Assembly (NCBI GenBank): GCA_003645915.1
Contig: QNDG01000080.1
Coordinates: 1-6,826, forward strand
DNA from: Candidatus Zhuqueibacterota bacterium
GTDB taxonomy: Bacteria > Zhuqueibacterota > QNDG01
DNA length: 6,826 nucleotides
Reading direction: 5' to 3'
The notes under the pieces were generated by a model that did not search any database, was not told the DNA's origin, and saw nothing but the letters and a program-made list of their open reading frames with translations. Shown here in pieces: positions 6,771-6,826 of this stretch (positions within the stretch are counted from its first letter, which is position 1; the number at the start of each line of letters is the position of its first letter). The translations under genes and the position numbers were made by a program.

Positions 6771-6826
6771 ATGAAGATTGGAATTGCGGGTGCTGGGTTA
6801 ATGGGTGAAACACACGCATTAAATTA
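6771..6826 (+). CDS. Gfo/Idh/MocA-family NAD(P)-dependent oxidoreductase, N-terminal fragment cut by window edge
   Basis: Only 18 codons are visible: MKIGIAGAGLMGETHALN. The first strand leads into the GxGxxG nucleotide-binding loop (GAGLMG, residues 7-12), followed by ETHA. The GxGxxGxxHA pattern is typical of the Gfo/Idh/MocA sugar and cyclitol dehydrogenases. AAGGA at 6756-6760 sits 10 bases before the ATG, and the gap to the aminotransferase stop is 16 bases, so they are likely cotranscribed. Other Rossmann enzymes cannot be fully excluded from so short a piece. Confidence 0.75.
   Translation, partial: MKIGIAGAGLMGETHALN

Overview
The window is AT-rich bacterial DNA with SD-like sites upstream of the starts (for example at 5509-5514) and ordinary ATG starts. 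It holds one divergent regulator and a tight rightward gene cluster. The organism cannot be named from this alone. The first rightward protein has a signal peptide ending in Ser-Ala-Gln, and its family is common in Bacteroidota, Ignavibacteria and related candidate phyla. That makes an uncultured member of the wider FCB-type bacteria plausible, but only plausible. The clear Shine-Dalgarno sites argue mildly against a typical member of the class Bacteroidia.

Layout: positions 1-720 (minus strand) carry an RpiR-family regulator (helix-turn-helix plus SIS sugar-phosphate domain) whose C-terminus is cut by the left edge. Positions 721-1347 are a 627-base AT-rich divergent control region with a plausible sigma-70-type promoter, an inverted repeat just upstream of it, and a 20-base perfect palindrome of A/T tracts. 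Reading right there follow: a secreted 633-residue fusion of a glycoside-hydrolase-like barrel and a class I glutamine-amidotransferase-like (BPL_N-type) domain (1348-3249); an Eis-like GNAT acetyltransferase (3255-4169); a short cytoplasmic neutral-ceramidase-family hydrolase (4180-5439); a DegT/DnrJ/EryC1/StrS PLP aminotransferase (5522-6754); and the first 18 codons of a Gfo/Idh/MocA oxidoreductase (from 6771). Gaps are 5, 10, 82 and 16 bases, so this looks like one operon, with possible re-initiation or an internal promoter in the 82-base gap.

Inferred logic: an RpiR regulator would sense a phosphorylated sugar. The exported protein would attack a glycan or glycoconjugate outside the cytoplasm. 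The cytoplasmic enzymes (acyltransferase, amide-type hydrolase, aminotransferase, sugar dehydrogenase) could handle an N-acylated amino sugar or aminocyclitol. The families are recognised with good confidence from motifs. The substrate, the direction (breakdown or synthesis) and the pathway are not known. This particular combination is the most interesting aspect of the window. No mobile element, CRISPR array, tRNA or rRNA was seen.
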